From: Bradyrhizobium sp. 139
Lineage (GTDB): Bacteria > Pseudomonadota > Alphaproteobacteria > Rhizobiales > Xanthobacteraceae
Direction: 5' to 3'
DNA length: 64,000 bases
Assembly (NCBI RefSeq): GCF_023074175.1
Contig: NZ_JADPKS010000173.1
Span: 1-64,000 of the forward strand
Position numbers and translations under genes: made by a program. Below the pieces are notes generated by a model, which did not search any database, was not told the DNA's origin, and saw nothing but the letters and a program-made list of their open reading frames with translations. Shown here piece by piece: positions 24,735 through 33,724 of the stretch (positions within the stretch are counted from its first letter, which is position 1; each line of letters starts with the position of its first letter).

Positions 24735-25841
24735 ATGAAGGTTGACGGCAAGCATTTCCGCAGCATTTGGCGTGAACGCGATGGCTGGTCGGTCGGCGCG
24801 ATCGACCAGCGCAGGCTGCCGCATGAGTTCGTCGTCGCGCGTATGACGTCATGCGAAGACGCAGCGGTTGCGATCCGCGACATGTTGGTGCGTGGCGCCC
24901 CGCTGATCGGCGCAACAGCGGCCTACGGCATGGCGCTCGCCATGCGCGAGGACTCCTCGGACGCTGGCCTGAAGCATGCCTACGAGACGCTGGTCGTGGC
25001 GCGGCCGACGGCGATCAATCTGAAATGGGCGCTGGGCGAGATGCGCAAGGCGCTCGCGCCGGTCGATCCCGTTGAAAGGGCGGAGGCGGCCTACGTACGC
25101 GCTGACGAGATCGCCGAGCAGGACATCGAGATCAACCGCGGCATTGCCGGCAACGGCCTGAAGCTGATCGAGGCGATTGCGGCGAAGCGGCCAGGCGAGA
25201 CGGTCAATTTGCTGACCCATTGCAATGCCGGTTGGCTCGCGACCGTCGACTGGGGCACCGCAACGGCGCCGATCTATCTCGCGCATGAGCGCGGCATCAA
25301 GATCCATGTCTGGGTCGATGAGACGCGTCCGCGCAACCAGGGCGCCTCGCTCACCGCCTGGGAACTCGGTCATCACGGCGTGCCGCACACCGTGATTGCC
25401 GACAACACCGGCGGACATCTGATGCAGCACGGCATGGTCGATCTCGCCATCGTCGGCACCGATCGCGTCGCGGCAAATGGCGACGTCTGCAACAAGATCG
25501 GCACTTATTTGAAGGCGCTTGCCGCGCACGACAATGGCGTGCCGTTCTATGTCGCGCTGCCGTCGCCGACGATCGATTTCGCCGTTGATGACGGCATCCG
25601 CGACATTCCGATCGAGCAGCGCAGCGGCACGGAAGTTACCGACATGACCGGCCGCACCGCGGATGGAAGGCTGGAGACGGTGCGGATCGTGCCGGAGGGC
25701 TCGCCGGTCGCGAACTACGCGTTCGACGTGACGCCGGCGCGGCTCGTCACCGGCCTCATCACCGAGCGGGGCGTGCTGAAGCCGGATCGTGCTTCGCTCG
25801 CCGAAGCGTTCCCCGAACGGATCGCCGCCGCGGCGGAGTAG
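24735..25841 (+). CDS. mtnA: Methylthioribose-1-phosphate isomerase
   Basis: Converts methylthioribose-1-phosphate to methylthioribulose-1-phosphate in methionine salvage. It belongs to the eIF2B-alpha-like family, 368 aa. Catalytic residues by family knowledge are C163 (LLTHCNAGWLAT) and D243 (IVGTDRVAANGD). Substrate-binding segments RGAPLIGATAAYG and VDETRPRNQGA are intact. Later pathway genes (mtnB, mtnC/W, mtnD) are not in the window; the HAD hydrolase that follows is convergent and not an obvious enolase-phosphatase. Confidence 0.96.
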   Translation: MKVDGKHFRSIWRERDGWSVGAIDQRRLPHEFVVARMTSCEDAAVAIRDMLVRGAPLIGATAAYGMALAMREDSSDAGLKHAYETLVVARPTAINLKWALGEMRKALAPVDPVERAEAAYVRADEIAEQDIEINRGIAGNGLKLIEAIAAKRPGETVNLLTHCNAGWLATVDWGTATAPIYLAHERGIKIHVWVDETRPRNQGASLTAWELGHHGVPHTVIADNTGGHLMQHGMVDLAIVGTDRVAANGDVCNKIGTYLKALAAHDNGVPFYVALPSPTIDFAVDDGIRDIPIEQRSGTEVTDMTGRTADGRLETVRIVPEGSPVANYAFDVTPARLVTGLITERGVLKPDRASLAEAFPERIAAAAE

Positions 25842-25894
25842 TCAGTTCGCCAGGCGAGACCGTTCCGCGCCCGCAATGACGAAGGATGGACTGG

Positions 25895-26530
25895 CTAACC
25901 GAGCTTCAGCCCCGTCGCCGCCTCGAGCTCGGCGATGGCCTGGGCGCCACTTGCAACCTTGATCGTGGTCATGCCCATCTCGCGCGCGGGTTTGAGGTTG
26001 ACGCCGAGATCATCGAGATAGATGCACCTCTTCGGATCGACCTTGAGCGTCTCGACCATCATCTTGTAGATGCGCGGGTCGGGTTTGCGCAGGCCGATCT
26101 TGGCGGACTCGATGACGTGGTCGAACAGGGCCATCACCTCGGCGACATAGAGCGTGCGCCCTGTCAGGCTGCCGATCGCATTGGCCGGCAGATTGTTTGT
26201 GATGCAGCCGGTCTTGAATTGCGCCTTGATGCGCTTCAGGGCTTCGACCATCTCGGGACGCAGATCGCCCTGGAGCAGCGGCAGCACGTCGCGGCCGCGC
26301 ACCTCCGCGCCGAGCGCACGCGATTCCTCCGCGAAAAGCTTGTCGAAGGCGTCAATATCGACCTCGGCGCGCTCGAACTTGGCCCAGGCGTTTTCCAGAT
26401 GATTGGCGGCGTTGGTGCGCCGGATGATCTCGATCGGCAGGTTGCGCTCGGACTCGAACCGCGCGAACGCCTCGAACGGCGAGCTCGTCAGCACGCCGCC
26501 AAAATCAAAGATCACAGCCTCGATCGTCAA
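25895..26530 (-). CDS. HAD-superfamily hydrolase (subfamily IA)
   Basis: 211 aa. Motif I FDFGGVLTS carries the nucleophile aspartate, but the residue two positions on is a glycine (D-F-G-G-V) as in epoxide-hydrolase-N-terminal-type HAD proteins, rather than the D-x-D of phosphatases. Motif II is CITNNLP, motif III is the lysine in AKIGLRKPDPRIY, and motif IV is CIYLDDLGVNL. It resembles the HAD-IA group that includes the soluble epoxide hydrolase N-domain. The TTG start at 26530 gives a protein beginning right at the first beta-strand. Convergent with mtnA; role unknown. Confidence 0.85.
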   Translation of the reverse strand: MTIEAVIFDFGGVLTSSPFEAFARFESERNLPIEIIRRTNAANHLENAWAKFERAEVDIDAFDKLFAEESRALGAEVRGRDVLPLLQGDLRPEMVEALKRIKAQFKTGCITNNLPANAIGSLTGRTLYVAEVMALFDHVIESAKIGLRKPDPRIYKMMVETLKVDPKRCIYLDDLGVNLKPAREMGMTTIKVASGAQAIAELEAATGLKLG

Positions 26531-26639
26531 GATTTCGCCCTCGTCAATTCCTTTCCAAGAGCGCTAGCATGCGCTATCGGCAAGGGCCAGTCTGAAGCAA
26601 TCCCCGTCGTCACTGATGCTGACGCCAAAGCGTGTTCCC

Positions 26640-27398
26640 ATGAAAAAGCTCGTAACTCTCGTCACAGCCGCGCTGCTGTTCGCCACGCCCGCGCACGCCA
26701 TCGTCGGCGGCGGCACGCCGCAGGCCGAGGGTGTTGCGCGCGCGGTCGTCACCATCGTCGGCTCGCGCGGCAATTTCTGCACCGGCAGCTTGATCGCGCC
26801 AAAGCTCGTGCTCACCGTTGCCCATTGCGTGCAGCCCGGGGCCGACTACAAGATCGTCGATCGCAGCGCTGACGGTCAGCCGCAATTGCTGAATGTACGG
26901 ACAGTCGCGATCCATCCCAACTTCAACATGCAGGCAATGCAGGCGCACCGCGCCACTGCGGACGTGGCATTGCTGCAACTGGAAATTCCACTGAAGGGAA
27001 AATCGGCGATGCCGGTCGGTGCGCCGAATATTCCAATCCAGGTCGGCAGCCGCTTCGTCATCGCCGGTATCGGCGTCACCGTACGCGGTGACGGCAAGAG
27101 CGGCGGCGCGACGCGCGTTGCCGGCCTCGTTGCCACGGGCCAGCCCGGCACGCTTCAGATCCGGCTGGTCGATCCCGTAACCAACGGTGTTCGCGACGGA
27201 ATTGGCGCCTGCACCGGCGATTCCGGCGGCCCAGTGTTCGAGGACAAACCGAACGGTCCGGTGCTTGTCGGCGTCATCAGCTGGTCCACGGGGCCGAACG
27301 GCGGCGCCGGCTGCGGCGGATTGACCGGCGTCACGCCGCTCACGCTCTACCGCGACTGGATATTGCAGACCGCGCGGAGCTGGGGTGCGGCGCTGTGA
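26640..27398 (+). CDS. Secreted trypsin-like serine protease
   Basis: S1-family protease, 252 aa from the ATG at 26640. Signal peptide MKKLVTLVTAALLFATPAHA is followed directly by IVGGG, the activation-type N-terminus of chymotrypsin-fold enzymes, so signal cleavage could yield an already activated enzyme. Triad: H62 (LTVAHC), D108 (TADVALLQL) and S195 (CTGDSGGP). Cysteine pairs around H62 and S195 fit the usual disulfides. An in-frame start at 26616 would add 8 residues with no better ribosome site. Bacterial chymotrypsin-like enzymes with this direct arrangement are uncommon but widespread in rhizobia. Confidence 0.9.
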   Translation: MKKLVTLVTAALLFATPAHAIVGGGTPQAEGVARAVVTIVGSRGNFCTGSLIAPKLVLTVAHCVQPGADYKIVDRSADGQPQLLNVRTVAIHPNFNMQAMQAHRATADVALLQLEIPLKGKSAMPVGAPNIPIQVGSRFVIAGIGVTVRGDGKSGGATRVAGLVATGQPGTLQIRLVDPVTNGVRDGIGACTGDSGGPVFEDKPNGPVLVGVISWSTGPNGGAGCGGLTGVTPLTLYRDWILQTARSWGAAL

Positions 27399-27524
27399 TT
27401 TGACCACGATTTGATCTATGTCATTTTGAAATGGAAGCGCGATAGGCAACCATGCCCGTCGCGGAGGAAACGCGCCGCCCGGTTAAAGGGCGGCCACCAA
27501 AACAAGCAAGGCATAGAAGCAACA

Positions 27525-29027
27525 ATGAATGTCGCTGTTCGCAGTCACGCCACGGCCAAGCAGGCCTCTGAACATTTCGACGTGCTGATCGTCGGTGCCG
27601 GCATCTCCGGCATCGGCAGCGCCTATCACGTCACAAAGCAGCTTCCGGGCACGAGCTACGTCATTCTGGAAACGCAGGCGACGTTCGGTGGCACCTGGAC
27701 TACGCATCGCTATCCCGGCATCCGCTCGGACAGTGACCTCCACACCTTTGGCTACAGCTTCAAGCCGTGGGTTGGCCCGCCTATAGCGACCGCCGAAGAA
27801 ATCCTCGCCTACATGAACGAGGTCATCGACGACAACGATATCGCCCGGCATATCCGCTACAAGCACAAGATCAATTCCGCGAGCTGGTCGAGCGAGCAGA
27901 ATCTCTGGACCATCGAGGCGGTGACGACCGACACCGGCGAGCCAAAGATCTTCACCGCGAACTTCCTCTGGATGTGTCAGGGCTATTATCGTCATTCGGA
28001 AGGCTACACGCCGGAATGGAAAGGCACGGACCGTTTCAAGGGCCGCATCGTCCATCCGCAGACCTGGCCGGATGATATTGAGCTCGCGGGCAAGAAGGTG
28101 GTCGTGATCGGCTCCGGCGCGACGGCGGCGACACTGGTGCCGAACATCGCCGACAAATGCGCGCATGTCACCATGCTGCAGCGCTCGCCGACCTATTTCC
28201 GCCTCGGCCGCAATGCCATCGAGATCGCAGAGGAGCTGCGCAGGCTTCAGGTTGACGAGGAGTGGATTCACGAGATCGTTCGCCGCAAGATACTGTTCGA
28301 GCAGGATGCGTTCACCAAGCTCTGCGTAAGCAAACCCGAGCAGGTCAAGAAAGAGCTGATCGGGCAGATCAGCGCGGTCCTCGGACCGGACTACGACGTG
28401 GCGACGCATTTTACGCCGAGCTACCGGCCGTGGCGGCAGCGCATTGCTTTCGTGCCCGATGCCGATCTGTTCAAAGGCATCGCCAGCGGCAACGCCTCCG
28501 TCGTCACGGACGAGATCGAGAGTTTCGTCGAGAATGGCATCCAGCTCAAGTCCGGCAAGCTGCTCGAAGCTGACCTCGTCGTCACCGCGACCGGCTTCAA
28601 CCTCGCCGCGCTCGGCGACATCGCCTTCGCGATCGACGGCAAGCCGCTCGCGTTCGGCGACACCGTCACGTATCGCGGCATGATGTTCACGGGCGTGCCG
28701 AACATGGTCTGGGTGTTCGGCTATTTTCGTGCGAGCTGGACGCTGCGCGTCGACCTCGTCGCCGACTTCGTCTGCCGTCTGCTAGGCCACATGAAGGCCA
28801 TGGGCAAGAAGAAGGTCGAGGTCAAGCTGCGGGCCGAAGACCACAACATGCCGATCCTGCCCTGGATCGATCCGGAAAACTTCAACCCCGGCTACATCAT
28901 GCGCGACATGGACCTGCTCCCCAAGCGCGGCGACAAGCCGGAATGGCAGCACAGCCAGGATTACTGGACCGAGAAGGACGAGATTCCGAAGACGGATCTG
29001 GATGATGGGGCGTTTGTATATGGGTGA
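27525..29027 (+). CDS. Flavin-containing monooxygenase (Baeyer-Villiger/FMO type)
   Basis: 500-aa class B flavoprotein monooxygenase using FAD and NADPH. First nucleotide-binding motif G-A-G-I-S-G (24-29), FGGTWTTHRYPG, the family fingerprint FKGRIVHPQTWP (171-182), and the NADPH-site GSGATAATLVP. The fingerprint position and the D in HPQTWPDD fit FMO/BVMO enzymes that oxygenate ketones or heteroatoms. The ATG at 27525 lacks a strong Shine-Dalgarno, but the Rossmann strand (FDVLIVGAG) begins shortly after. Monocistronic, followed by a palindromic repeat. Substrate unknown. Confidence 0.9.
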   Translation: MNVAVRSHATAKQASEHFDVLIVGAGISGIGSAYHVTKQLPGTSYVILETQATFGGTWTTHRYPGIRSDSDLHTFGYSFKPWVGPPIATAEEILAYMNEVIDDNDIARHIRYKHKINSASWSSEQNLWTIEAVTTDTGEPKIFTANFLWMCQGYYRHSEGYTPEWKGTDRFKGRIVHPQTWPDDIELAGKKVVVIGSGATAATLVPNIADKCAHVTMLQRSPTYFRLGRNAIEIAEELRRLQVDEEWIHEIVRRKILFEQDAFTKLCVSKPEQVKKELIGQISAVLGPDYDVATHFTPSYRPWRQRIAFVPDADLFKGIASGNASVVTDEIESFVENGIQLKSGKLLEADLVVTATGFNLAALGDIAFAIDGKPLAFGDTVTYRGMMFTGVPNMVWVFGYFRASWTLRVDLVADFVCRLLGHMKAMGKKKVEVKLRAEDHNMPILPWIDPENFNPGYIMRDMDLLPKRGDKPEWQHSQDYWTEKDEIPKTDLDDGAFVYG

Positions 29028-29071
29028 GCCGTTGGTGCCGAGGTGTGGCAACGATTGCCGCACACTCCAGT

Positions 29072-29226
29072 GTCGTCCCGGACAAGCGTAAGCGCAGATC
29101 CGGGACCCATACCGCGGAATCTATCGGGTGGTGGCAGTCCCGCCACTATAAGTCGTCGCCAAACGCCTTCATGTGGCTATGGGTCCCGGATCAGCGCTCC
29201 GCTTCGCTTCGCTTGTCCGGGACGAC
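29072..29226. repeat. Large palindromic repeat (GTCGTCCCGGACAAGCG family)
   Basis: The left end GTCGTCCCGGACAAGCG and right end CGCTTGTCCGGGACGAC are perfectly complementary; inner segments GATCCGGGACCCATA and TATGGGTCCCGGATC also pair. The same element is found at 63749-63899. It lies between the convergent monooxygenase gene and the response regulator gene. Confidence 0.85.
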
Positions 29227-29270
29227 GCTGTTTGTTGGGTGAGTGGCGTCTCAACTCATTCGCAGTACGG

Positions 29271-30200
29271 TTACGAATTCCGCCTTGTCGTATTCGTCGC
29301 GATTGCCGCCGCCGCGGTCCGGTTCTCCACGCCGAGCTTGGAATAGATCTGCTCCAGATGCTTGTCGACCGTGCGCGGGCTCAAGCCCAAGATCTGCGCG
29401 ATGTCGCGGTTGGTCTTGCCCTTGCTGAGCCAGGCCAGCACCTCGCCTTCGCGGGTGGTGAGGCCGAGTTCGCTGATGAATTCGGGCGGCAGCGTGGTGC
29501 CGGATTCCTTGGAGAGCCGCAGCAGGAACTCGTTCGGCGCGGTTTCGCCCATGTAATAGAACCGGAGTTGCGGATTGTCGGGCAAGGAGCCGGGCTGAGA
29601 CTTCGAGCTGCCCTTGCCCTTCGCCTGCTCCAGCCATTGCAGCAGTGATGGCGGAAGGACGAAGTCGTCGTCGACCTGCTCGCTGTGATGGTCTGACAGT
29701 AGCTTCTGCGCCTGCGGCGTCGCCCAGAGAACCTTGCCCAGGCGGTTGACCGAGAACAGGAAGCGGCCGGAGACGTCGAGCGCGGCGCGCGCGCTCTGGG
29801 TCAGGCGGGCATTGCCGAGATGGACACGGATGCGCGCCAGCATCTCCTCGATCACAATCGGTTTTGTCACGTAGTCGACGCCGCCGGCCTCCAGCCCGCG
29901 CACGATGTGCTCGGTCTCGGCAAGACCCGTCATGAAGATCACGGGCACGTTGGCAACGCCCGCATCGCGCTTGAGCCGGCGGCAGGTCTCGAATCCGTCC
30001 ATGCCGGGCATCACGGCGTCCAGCAACACGATATCGGGCGTGATCTGGTCGACGATGCGCATCGCGGCCGCGCCGTCGAGCGCCACCATCACCGTCATCC
30101 CGGCGCCATCGAGTGCGTCGGTGAGCAGCCGCAGCGTCTCCGGCGAATCGTCGACAACGAGCGCGACGTCGCGCTTTTTCGACTCAATGCTCATGCGCAT
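29271..30200 (-). CDS. Response regulator with LuxR-type HTH
   Basis: 309 aa: a receiver domain (about 10-130) with the acidic pair in VVDDSP, phosphoacceptor D61 (LLDAVMPGMDG) and K113 (YVTKPI). A linker of about 100 residues follows, with some PAS-like character (ALDVSGRFLFSVNR, GKVLWATPQAQKLL). The C-terminal LuxR/FixJ helix-turn-helix (LTTREGEVLAWLSKG, TNRDIAQILGLSPRTVDKH) binds DNA. The gene overlaps the 3' end of the histidine kinase by 17 nt; a second in-frame ATG lies at 30194. The overlap implies translational coupling and a cognate pair. Likely target: the divergent urt-fmd-ami genes. Confidence 0.9.
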   Translation of the reverse strand: MRMSIESKKRDVALVVDDSPETLRLLTDALDGAGMTVMVALDGAAAMRIVDQITPDIVLLDAVMPGMDGFETCRRLKRDAGVANVPVIFMTGLAETEHIVRGLEAGGVDYVTKPIVIEEMLARIRVHLGNARLTQSARAALDVSGRFLFSVNRLGKVLWATPQAQKLLSDHHSEQVDDDFVLPPSLLQWLEQAKGKGSSKSQPGSLPDNPQLRFYYMGETAPNEFLLRLSKESGTTLPPEFISELGLTTREGEVLAWLSKGKTNRDIAQILGLSPRTVDKHLEQIYSKLGVENRTAAAAIATNTTRRNS

Positions 30201-33200
30201 ACAACGCTTTCAATGTGGCCATGTACTGGTCGAGATCGAAACGGTCGACCAGCGCTCGCATCTGCGCGACGAAGTCGGCATGTTCGGGATGCTCGCTGCC
30301 GATCTCGTCCAACTTCAATTGAATGCCCCTGACGTAGCCGATCTGACCGAGCCCGATCAGCGCCTCGATGTGCCGCACCGGCGGCCGCGAGCCGCTCTCC
30401 GGCTGCCACAGCGGCACGATGATCTCGTCCGAGCCATACTGCCATTCGATCCTGAGGAGCTGGCGGATGCTTTCGAGGAGCCGCGGAATGTCGATCGGCT
30501 TCATCAGATAGCCGTCGTGGAAGGGCTGCGCCAGCGGCGTGCCGTGAGCTTCGAGCGCGCTGGCCGACACCATCAGGATGCGCGCCTGATGATGGCCGTT
30601 CGCGCGCAGCGTCTGCGCGACCGCCCAACCGTCCATGCCCGGCATGGAGATGTCGAGCAGGAACAGATCGGGCCGGCAGTGCTGCGCCAGCGCCAGGCAG
30701 CCCGGCCCGTCGGGAGCGCTGAGCAGGATGAAGCCGAGCGGCGTCAGCACCTCGCGCAGGAGGTCGCGATGCACGGGGTCGTCGTCGGTAATGAGGATGG
30801 TCTTGCGGGCGCCGTGATAGCCGGAGACCGGCGCCTCCACCGGCGCGATGCGCTGCGGATTGGTGACTTCCGACAGCAGGATCTTGACCTTGAAGGTGCT
30901 GCCGGCGCCGACCGTGCTCAAGACTTTGATGTCGCCGCCCATGACGCCGGCGAGCAGCCGGCTGATGGTCAGGCCCAGCCCGGTTCCGGTCTGCGGCTGC
31001 GAGACGCCGAGCGCGCCGCGCTCGAACGGCGCAAAGATGCGTTCGAGGTCGTCACCCTGGATGCCGGGGCCGGTGTCGATCACCTCGAACTCGGCAACGG
31101 GGCTGCGATAGTGGACGACGAACTGAACGCTGCCGGTCTGGGTGAACTTGATCGCGTTGGAGAGCAGATTGATCAGTACCTGGCGCAGCCGCTTCTCGTC
31201 GGCATAGACCACGACCGGCAAATGCGCGGGCCGCCTGAACACGAAGTCGATGCCCTTGGCGGCGGCCTGGAGACGGAACATGCCGACGAGCTGGTCGAGG
31301 AATTCGCTCAAGCGCACCTCGTCACGCGAGAGATACAGCCGTCCCGCCTCGATCTTGGAGATATCAAGGATGCCGTCGATCAGGCCGGAGAGGTGATCGG
31401 CGCTGCGGCGGACCACGCGGACCTGGTCGCGCGGCTTGGTGTTGAGCGTCGCGTCCTGCTCCAGCAGCTGGGCATAGCCGCTGATGGCATTCAGCGGTGA
31501 GCGCAGCTCGTGGCTCAGGCCCACCACGTAGCGGCTCTTGGCGAGGTTGGCGGATTCGGCGACCTCCTTGGCGCGCTGGAGCTCGGCGTCGGTGCGCTTG
31601 TGCGCGTCGATCTCCTGGATCAGAAGTGCAGTCTGCCGCCGTGTCTCGGCCTCCGCCGCCCGCCGGCTCTGCTGCGCCAGCACGAACAGCCAGGCCACCA
31701 CGCCGATGATGATGCTGAGCGAGAAGAACACGTTCCAAAGCACGTCGGAGACGAGCCTGTTCTCGCCAGGGACGCTCGCCGAGGTCTGGAGATAGATCAG
31801 TCCCAGCACCAGTGCGACGAGGCCGGCGGAGATCACGAACACGCCGATATAGTGACCGAACTGCGAGTTGATCCGCTGATAGATCGGCTGCGGCAAAATC
31901 CTGCCGAGCGCGTTGGCGAACTGCACCTGCGCCCGTGCATGCGGCTTGCAGAGGTCGTGGCAGCGCGCATCGAGCGAGCAGCACAGCGAGCAGATCGGGC
32001 CGGCATAGGCGGGGCAGGACGTCATGTCCTCCGGCTCGAAATTGTGCTCGCAGATACAGCACTGGATCGCCTCGATATTGGCCCAGCTCCGCTTCGGTTT
32101 GCGTGCGATGTAGAAATTTCCGCCGGTGAGCCAGGCAATGACAGGCGCGGTGACGAAGGCGACCGTCAGCGCGACGAAGGCCGCGAGCGCCTTCATGGTC
32201 GGGCCGAATAGGCCGTAGAATGCAGCGATCGAGACGATGGTCGCAATCGTCATGGCGCCGACGCCGACCGGATTGATATCGTAGAGATGGGCGCGCTTGA
32301 ACTCCATCTGCGGCGGGCGCAGGCCGAGCGGCTTGTTGACCACGAGATCGGACACCAGTGCGCCGACCCAGGCGATCGCGACATTGGAGTAGAGCGCCAG
32401 CGTCTGCTCCAGGGCCTTGTAGACGCCGATCTCCATCAAGAGCAGAGCCACCATCACGTTGAACACCAGCCAGACCACCCGGCCGGGATGGCTGTGCGTC
32501 AGACGCGAGAAGAAGTTCGACCAGGCGATCGAGCCTGCATATGCGTTGGTGACGTTGATCTTGAGCTGCGACAGGATCACGAACGCACCGGTGAGCGCCA
32601 GCGCCATGTCAGGCTGCGACAGCACGTAGCGAAACGCCTCGAGATACATGTGCGCGGGCTCGGCAGCCAACTCGCCGGAGAGGCCGTGGTTCAACGCAAA
32701 GAACGCGAGAAAGGAGCCCAGCAACAATTTCAGTGCGCCGAAGATGATCCAGCCGGGGCCCGCGATCAGCAGAGCGATCCACCACGACGTTCGCGAGGTG
32801 CGGCGGTCGCGCGGCAGAAACCTGAGGAAGTCGACCTGCTCGCCGATCTGCGCCACCAGCGAGAACACCACGGAGGATGCGACGCCGAACAGCAACAGAT
32901 CGAAATGCCCGCCGGGGTCGCCATGCTCGCCGGCAAACTTGCGCCACTCCGTGAACGAGTAAGGGTTGGCCCAGGCGATCGCGGCAAAGGGCAGGATGTG
33001 CAGGATGATCCAGATCGGCTGCGTCCAGAGCTGGAAGCGGCTGATCAGCGTGATGCCATAGGTGACGAGCGGGATGATCGCCACCGCGCTGATGAGATAG
33101 CCGATCGGGCGCGGAATGCCGAAACACATCTCCAGCGCCGTCGCCAGGATCACCGCCTCGATGGCGAAGAAGATGAAGGTGAAGGAGGCGTAGATCAGTG

Positions 33201-33555
33201 AGGTGACGGTCGAACCGATATAGCCGAAGCCGGCGCCGCGGGTGAGCAGGTCAATGTCGATGCCGCATTTGGCTGCGTGATAGGCAATCGGTACGCCGCA
33301 GAAGAAGTTGATGATGGAGACGACCAGGATCGCGGCGCTGGCGTTGGTAACGCCGTAGTTCAGCGTGATGGTGCCGCCGATCGCTTCCAGCGCCAGAAAG
33401 GAGATGGCGCCGAGTGCAGTGTTGGCGACGCGGGCGGCAGACCAGCGGCGCGCGCTCTTGGCAGTGAAGCGCAGCGCGTAGTCTTCCAGCGTCTGGTTGG
33501 CGACCCATTGGTTGTACTGACGCCTGACGCGGTCTATTCGCTGCCGCCCTGCCAC
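30184..33555 (-). CDS. NCS1-type permease / hybrid histidine kinase fusion
   Basis: 1123 aa. Residues 1-480 look like a complete 12-TM permease of the nucleobase-cation-symporter-1 (purine/cytosine permease) type. Residues 499-539 form a Cys/His cluster (C499, C500, C502, H504, C514, C522, C525, C526, C532, H533, C536, H539), a likely zinc site. Two more TM segments (about 569-590 and 607-628) lead into HisKA with H682 (GLSHELRSPLN), HATPase_c with N-box NLLSNAIKF and GTGLGL, then a receiver with D968 and K1019 and a C-terminal extension. The architecture parallels CbrA, where a transporter module is fused to a kinase. Divergent from the amide/urea ABC genes, so it probably senses urea or an amide. 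Confidence 0.9.
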   Translation of the reverse strand: MAGRQRIDRVRRQYNQWVANQTLEDYALRFTAKSARRWSAARVANTALGAISFLALEAIGGTITLNYGVTNASAAILVVSIINFFCGVPIAYHAAKCGIDIDLLTRGAGFGYIGSTVTSLIYASFTFIFFAIEAVILATALEMCFGIPRPIGYLISAVAIIPLVTYGITLISRFQLWTQPIWIILHILPFAAIAWANPYSFTEWRKFAGEHGDPGGHFDLLLFGVASSVVFSLVAQIGEQVDFLRFLPRDRRTSRTSWWIALLIAGPGWIIFGALKLLLGSFLAFFALNHGLSGELAAEPAHMYLEAFRYVLSQPDMALALTGAFVILSQLKINVTNAYAGSIAWSNFFSRLTHSHPGRVVWLVFNVMVALLLMEIGVYKALEQTLALYSNVAIAWVGALVSDLVVNKPLGLRPPQMEFKRAHLYDINPVGVGAMTIATIVSIAAFYGLFGPTMKALAAFVALTVAFVTAPVIAWLTGGNFYIARKPKRSWANIEAIQCCICEHNFEPEDMTSCPAYAGPICSLCCSLDARCHDLCKPHARAQVQFANALGRILPQPIYQRINSQFGHYIGVFVISAGLVALVLGLIYLQTSASVPGENRLVSDVLWNVFFSLSIIIGVVAWLFVLAQQSRRAAEAETRRQTALLIQEIDAHKRTDAELQRAKEVAESANLAKSRYVVGLSHELRSPLNAISGYAQLLEQDATLNTKPRDQVRVVRRSADHLSGLIDGILDISKIEAGRLYLSRDEVRLSEFLDQLVGMFRLQAAAKGIDFVFRRPAHLPVVVYADEKRLRQVLINLLSNAIKFTQTGSVQFVVHYRSPVAEFEVIDTGPGIQGDDLERIFAPFERGALGVSQPQTGTGLGLTISRLLAGVMGGDIKVLSTVGAGSTFKVKILLSEVTNPQRIAPVEAPVSGYHGARKTILITDDDPVHRDLLREVLTPLGFILLSAPDGPGCLALAQHCRPDLFLLDISMPGMDGWAVAQTLRANGHHQARILMVSASALEAHGTPLAQPFHDGYLMKPIDIPRLLESIRQLLRIEWQYGSDEIIVPLWQPESGSRPPVRHIEALIGLGQIGYVRGIQLKLDEIGSEHPEHADFVAQMRALVDRFDLDQYMATLKALYAHEH

Positions 33556-33634
33556 TTAACTCCACTCCCGATACCGACCCGGAGCCCTCGCAAATCCCAT
33601 ACCAAAAGCCTACGTCGGCATTTTGCGGTGCAGT

Positions 33635-33652
33635 ATACGCGATCTTGCGTAT
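33635..33652. promoter_or_regulatory. Perfect palindrome in the kinase/urtA divergent promoter region
   Basis: ATACGC (33635-33640) and GCGTAT (33647-33652) are exact complements separated by 6 nt, in the 169-bp gap between the fusion kinase and urtA. The size and symmetry suit a dimeric LuxR-type regulator site or a promoter element. It lies about 73 nt upstream of the urtA start. The regulator that binds here is unknown; the adjacent response regulator is the obvious candidate. Confidence 0.45.
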
Positions 33653-33724
33653 GCTTGCGTTGCACAAATTCGAGCCATCCTCACGGCACCAATCGCGTGT
33701 CCTCGAACAAAAAGTGGGGTGCTC

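Noticed and set aside
33617..33631. Possible sigma-54 promoter (GG..GC pattern) upstream of urtA
   Set aside because: The spacing between GG and GC is 11 nt rather than the strict 10, and the flanking bases do not match TGGCAC-N5-TTGC.
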